From Sparassis latifolia (lineage: Eukaryota; Basidiomycota; Agaricomycetes; Polyporales; Sparassidaceae): a DNA stretch of 64,000 bases. Location: assembly GCA_018466975.1 (NCBI GenBank), contig CM031558.1, forward strand, positions 1,674,001-1,738,000, in the 5' to 3' direction. Below are positions 61,883-64,000 of this stretch, piece by piece; position 1 is the first letter of the stretch; each line of letters starts with the position of its first letter. Made by a program: the position numbers and the translations under genes. The notes beneath the pieces were generated by a model. That model saw nothing but the letters and a program-made list of their open reading frames with translations. It was not told the DNA's origin and made no database searches.

Positions 61883-63956
61883 TTATTTGCACACAAGCTG
61901 GGCCAAGTCATCCCTATCCACCCTAAGCGTCCTGCTGCCTTCTTCCAGTACTAGAACAAGCGGGTCTGCCACACCCCGCATCGTTTTGCCGTACGCTCCG
62001 AAGTTGGGGCCACGCTTACACACGATCGCATAATCACCAGGGCCTGGTCGCAATATGGCGAGGTCTTGGAGAGAGACATCGCATATTCCAGCTTTCGCGT
62101 CCGGTATTCGTGATCACACCTTGCCGCCCACTGGGGAGGCTCCCTTCATCATGGTCATCAGCTTGTCTCGGAGTTGACCAGCTGTGCACATGAACTTGAA
62201 GCGATAAGTATGGAATGCAGGTGCCACAGCCGCATCCAGCATCCATCCATTGGGTCCTGATGTGAATTCAGCGGACATTTTGTGTTGATGATGAGGCTAC
62301 GCACCATTAGGTTCGACTGAAGACATCGATCCATCGGTCCTAATGTGGATTCAGTGGACGCCGTAGTGGCGGCGCGTTACGCACCATCAAGTTCCACCGA
62401 ATACGCCCACGCCGAATCTGTGTCGTGTGACGCGGGTTCTAATTCATGGCCCAATGGGGTCCAAGGCCGCTCAGGGAGCAGACCACGCTCCGCCGTGTCG
62501 ATGTTGCCCTGCAATGAGGCAGTTAGATATGACCAGAACTACAAGTAATGAATCTTACCTTTCTTCTGACCGAATGCGATCTCGGCTTTCAGAACAAAAG
62601 GACGCCCGAGGTTAAAAGCTTGGCTTCAAGCTCAACCTCGTAATCGCCGTGGTACATGACATTTCGCAATGTGCCCACAAATCCCTTCAAAGGGCCTTTG
62701 ATGACATGCACCGCTCGCCCGATGTCGGGATTCCGTTGGTCAGGATGCTTGAGGGCAAGCTCCATCTCCACCTCTTCCTCTGTTTGCGCCTCAGAGCGTG
62801 AGGGGTGCTGCTCTCCGGCCTTGATACTGTCACTGATGGCTGTATCGAGGTCCATTCTGCCTCGGACTCTGTGATAAGAGATCTCAGGGTAACACATGAT
62901 GCTATATCGAGTTTTGAGCATCGATAACGTCGCAGGTGGTGGGACATACCTCAGAGGTTTCCAACACAGAAGAAGTATGAAAGACTCCTGTTATTGGGTT
63001 TCTAGTTCGCTGAGAAAAGTTCAGTACTTGGAAGCATCGTCGACGAGAACATACATGCTGAGGAAAGTTCTGCTATTAAGGATTGCAATTGCATGAGAAG
63101 TGCACAGCATACCTCGACTTTGTTCGCATGAACAATCGTGACATCGAAATCATCCACGGCAATCACTTGCCCTTCCAAGCCCACATGGAGGCCCGTCTTA
63201 ACTTTGACCGCATCGCCAACTGCCCAAAGGGTGTAACTGAGTTACAGGTAGCACGAGAGACGAAAGTTCGCCATCCAACTTCTCGTGGTAGAGATTGGTT
63301 AGCGAGCCTGTCCATTAATGACTGAATGCACAACACCGATGAGGCCGCATTGCTCGCCCCTGTATAATGATCACACGCGTGCCTGCAGCCGGTTCAAGTC
63401 AACACAGAATAGAATGAGCTTCGCTATCGCTGTCTTTGGCACGAATTTCGCCGCATTAAAGACGAATTTCGCCGCATTAAAGACGAATACGCTGCTTCGA
63501 GTCGTGGGACGCCGAAAGTCACCCGTCCAAAGTGAGTTCGAGCTGCAGGAGGCCGCTTTGAACTTCTTTCCTTGAGAATATGTATCAGCCGATCACCTTC
63601 GCTTTCTGTCACAGCCTCCGAACAACTCCTTCAGTAATGCTGGCGCATCGGTTGCTGAGAAGTTCTTCCGTGCTGCCGCTTTTTTGTAGTAGGCAAGCGC
63701 GGAACCACCCAGACGCGGAGGAGAGAGTCCTCTCGCGACTCCATGAAGGCCACATCGTGCTCATATGTACCACGCGAGATGCACACCCAAGGAGAGAGGA
63801 AACTATTTTCCATAGCTTGAAGGTGGATTCCATCGGGGCAAGAGAGACGACCGCGCCACCCGACTGCGAGGCCCGCTGTGCACGCCTAGCCACCATGTCT
63901 CTCTCCGTAATAGACTGGGCCATGGCTTCGCGCCAGCAGCATCGCCGCTGACACAT
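61883..63956 (-). pseudogene. Spt5-like NGN/KOW protein, decayed
   Basis: Minus-strand blocks resemble the transcription elongation factor Spt5. They are: near 63,800-63,640 RGTYEHDVAFMESRED and VWVVPRLPTTKKRQHGRTSQ; near 63,560 a KGKKFKAAS-like segment; near 63,210-63,110 a KOW unit (GDAVKVKTGLHVGLEGQVIA, VDDFDVTIVHANKVE) ending at a GTATGC donor; near 62,720-62,600 a second KOW unit (IGRAVHVIKGPLKGFVGTL); and a last block (62,276-61,883) FKFMCTAGQLRDKLMTMM then a TGA, LAILRPGPGDYAIVCKRGPN and a C-terminal AQLVCK. The 5' end may lie beyond the window. Stops and frame changes suggest a pseudogene; such Spt5-like duplicates are common in basidiomycetes, so it need not be the essential copy. 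Confidence 0.55.
63441..63482 (+). repeat. 21-bp tandem duplication
   Basis: ACGAATTTCGCCGCATTAAAG occurs twice in a row (63,441 and 63,462), followed by a partial third start. The copy number change is in frame (7 codons) in the Spt5-like pseudogene. Confidence 0.85.
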
Positions 63957-64000
63957 GCATTATCAAGATGCGCCCGAGCTTGTTGAGTGCGTTGGACGCC

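Overview
This window looks like a transposon-dense stretch of a basidiomycete genome, most probably an agaricomycete mushroom-forming fungus. The evidence is short GT-AG introns of about 50-60 bp, a KDZ (Kyakuja-Dileera-Zisupton) transposase, Ty3 chromoviruses, a BED/hAT transposase, and several multi-exon genes of the lineage-restricted hypothetical type common in Agaricomycetes. The species cannot be named. No tRNA, rRNA or CRISPR was seen, and nearly every coding region carries stops or frameshifts.

Left part (1-20.3 kb): a small intact-looking gene (50-807, minus); a decayed integrase-core protein gene (1193-3007, minus); a dispersed repeat (about 3.43-4.74 kb); a Cys-rich, acidic hypothetical gene (about 4.75-6.35 kb, minus); and three plus-strand hypothetical genes (8971-11539, 12265-13198, 13428-16182). 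The last contains a tandemly multiplied exon plus intron. Satellite-like repeats (16.27-17.08 kb) and gene-poor DNA follow, then the 5' half of an NADPH-dependent reductase pseudogene (about 19.86-20.28 kb).

Central part (20,281-59,704): one 39.4-kb nested insertion splits that reductase; its 3' half resumes at 59,710. The outer shell is an old Ty3 chromovirus on the minus strand (called E3), with LTRs at 20,281-20,916 and 59,068-59,704. Three things sit inside E3. (a) A 17-kb block (about 24,901-42,091) holds a KDZ DNA transposon with three genes, flanked by inverted repeats, and a second unrelated Ty3 chromovirus (E4, 27,030-32,362, target duplication AATAT). (b) A younger, complete, plus-strand copy of the same family as E3 (E2, 42,952-50,912, target duplication CTTCT). 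(c) A 6.3-kb hAT transposon (52,657-58,976, target duplication GATGTATC) carries its transposase and a decayed host-type Ser/Thr kinase gene. Subtracting the three insertions leaves about 7.94 kb for E3, matching the 7.96 kb of E2, which supports the map.

The E2/E3 family is unusual. Besides gag and pol (joined by a conserved -1 slippery site) it carries three further ORFs between pol and the 3' LTR: two overlapping small membrane-protein ORFs and a zinc-knuckle protein. ORF lengths and overlap are conserved in both copies. This is the best candidate here for an undescribed arrangement.

Right part (60.1-64 kb): sparse DNA and a decayed minus-strand gene resembling the NGN/KOW part of Spt5. 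Across the window most premature stops are CGA-to-TGA, with some CAA/CAG-to-TAA/TAG, as expected from C-to-T decay of methylated or RIP-like silenced repeats.
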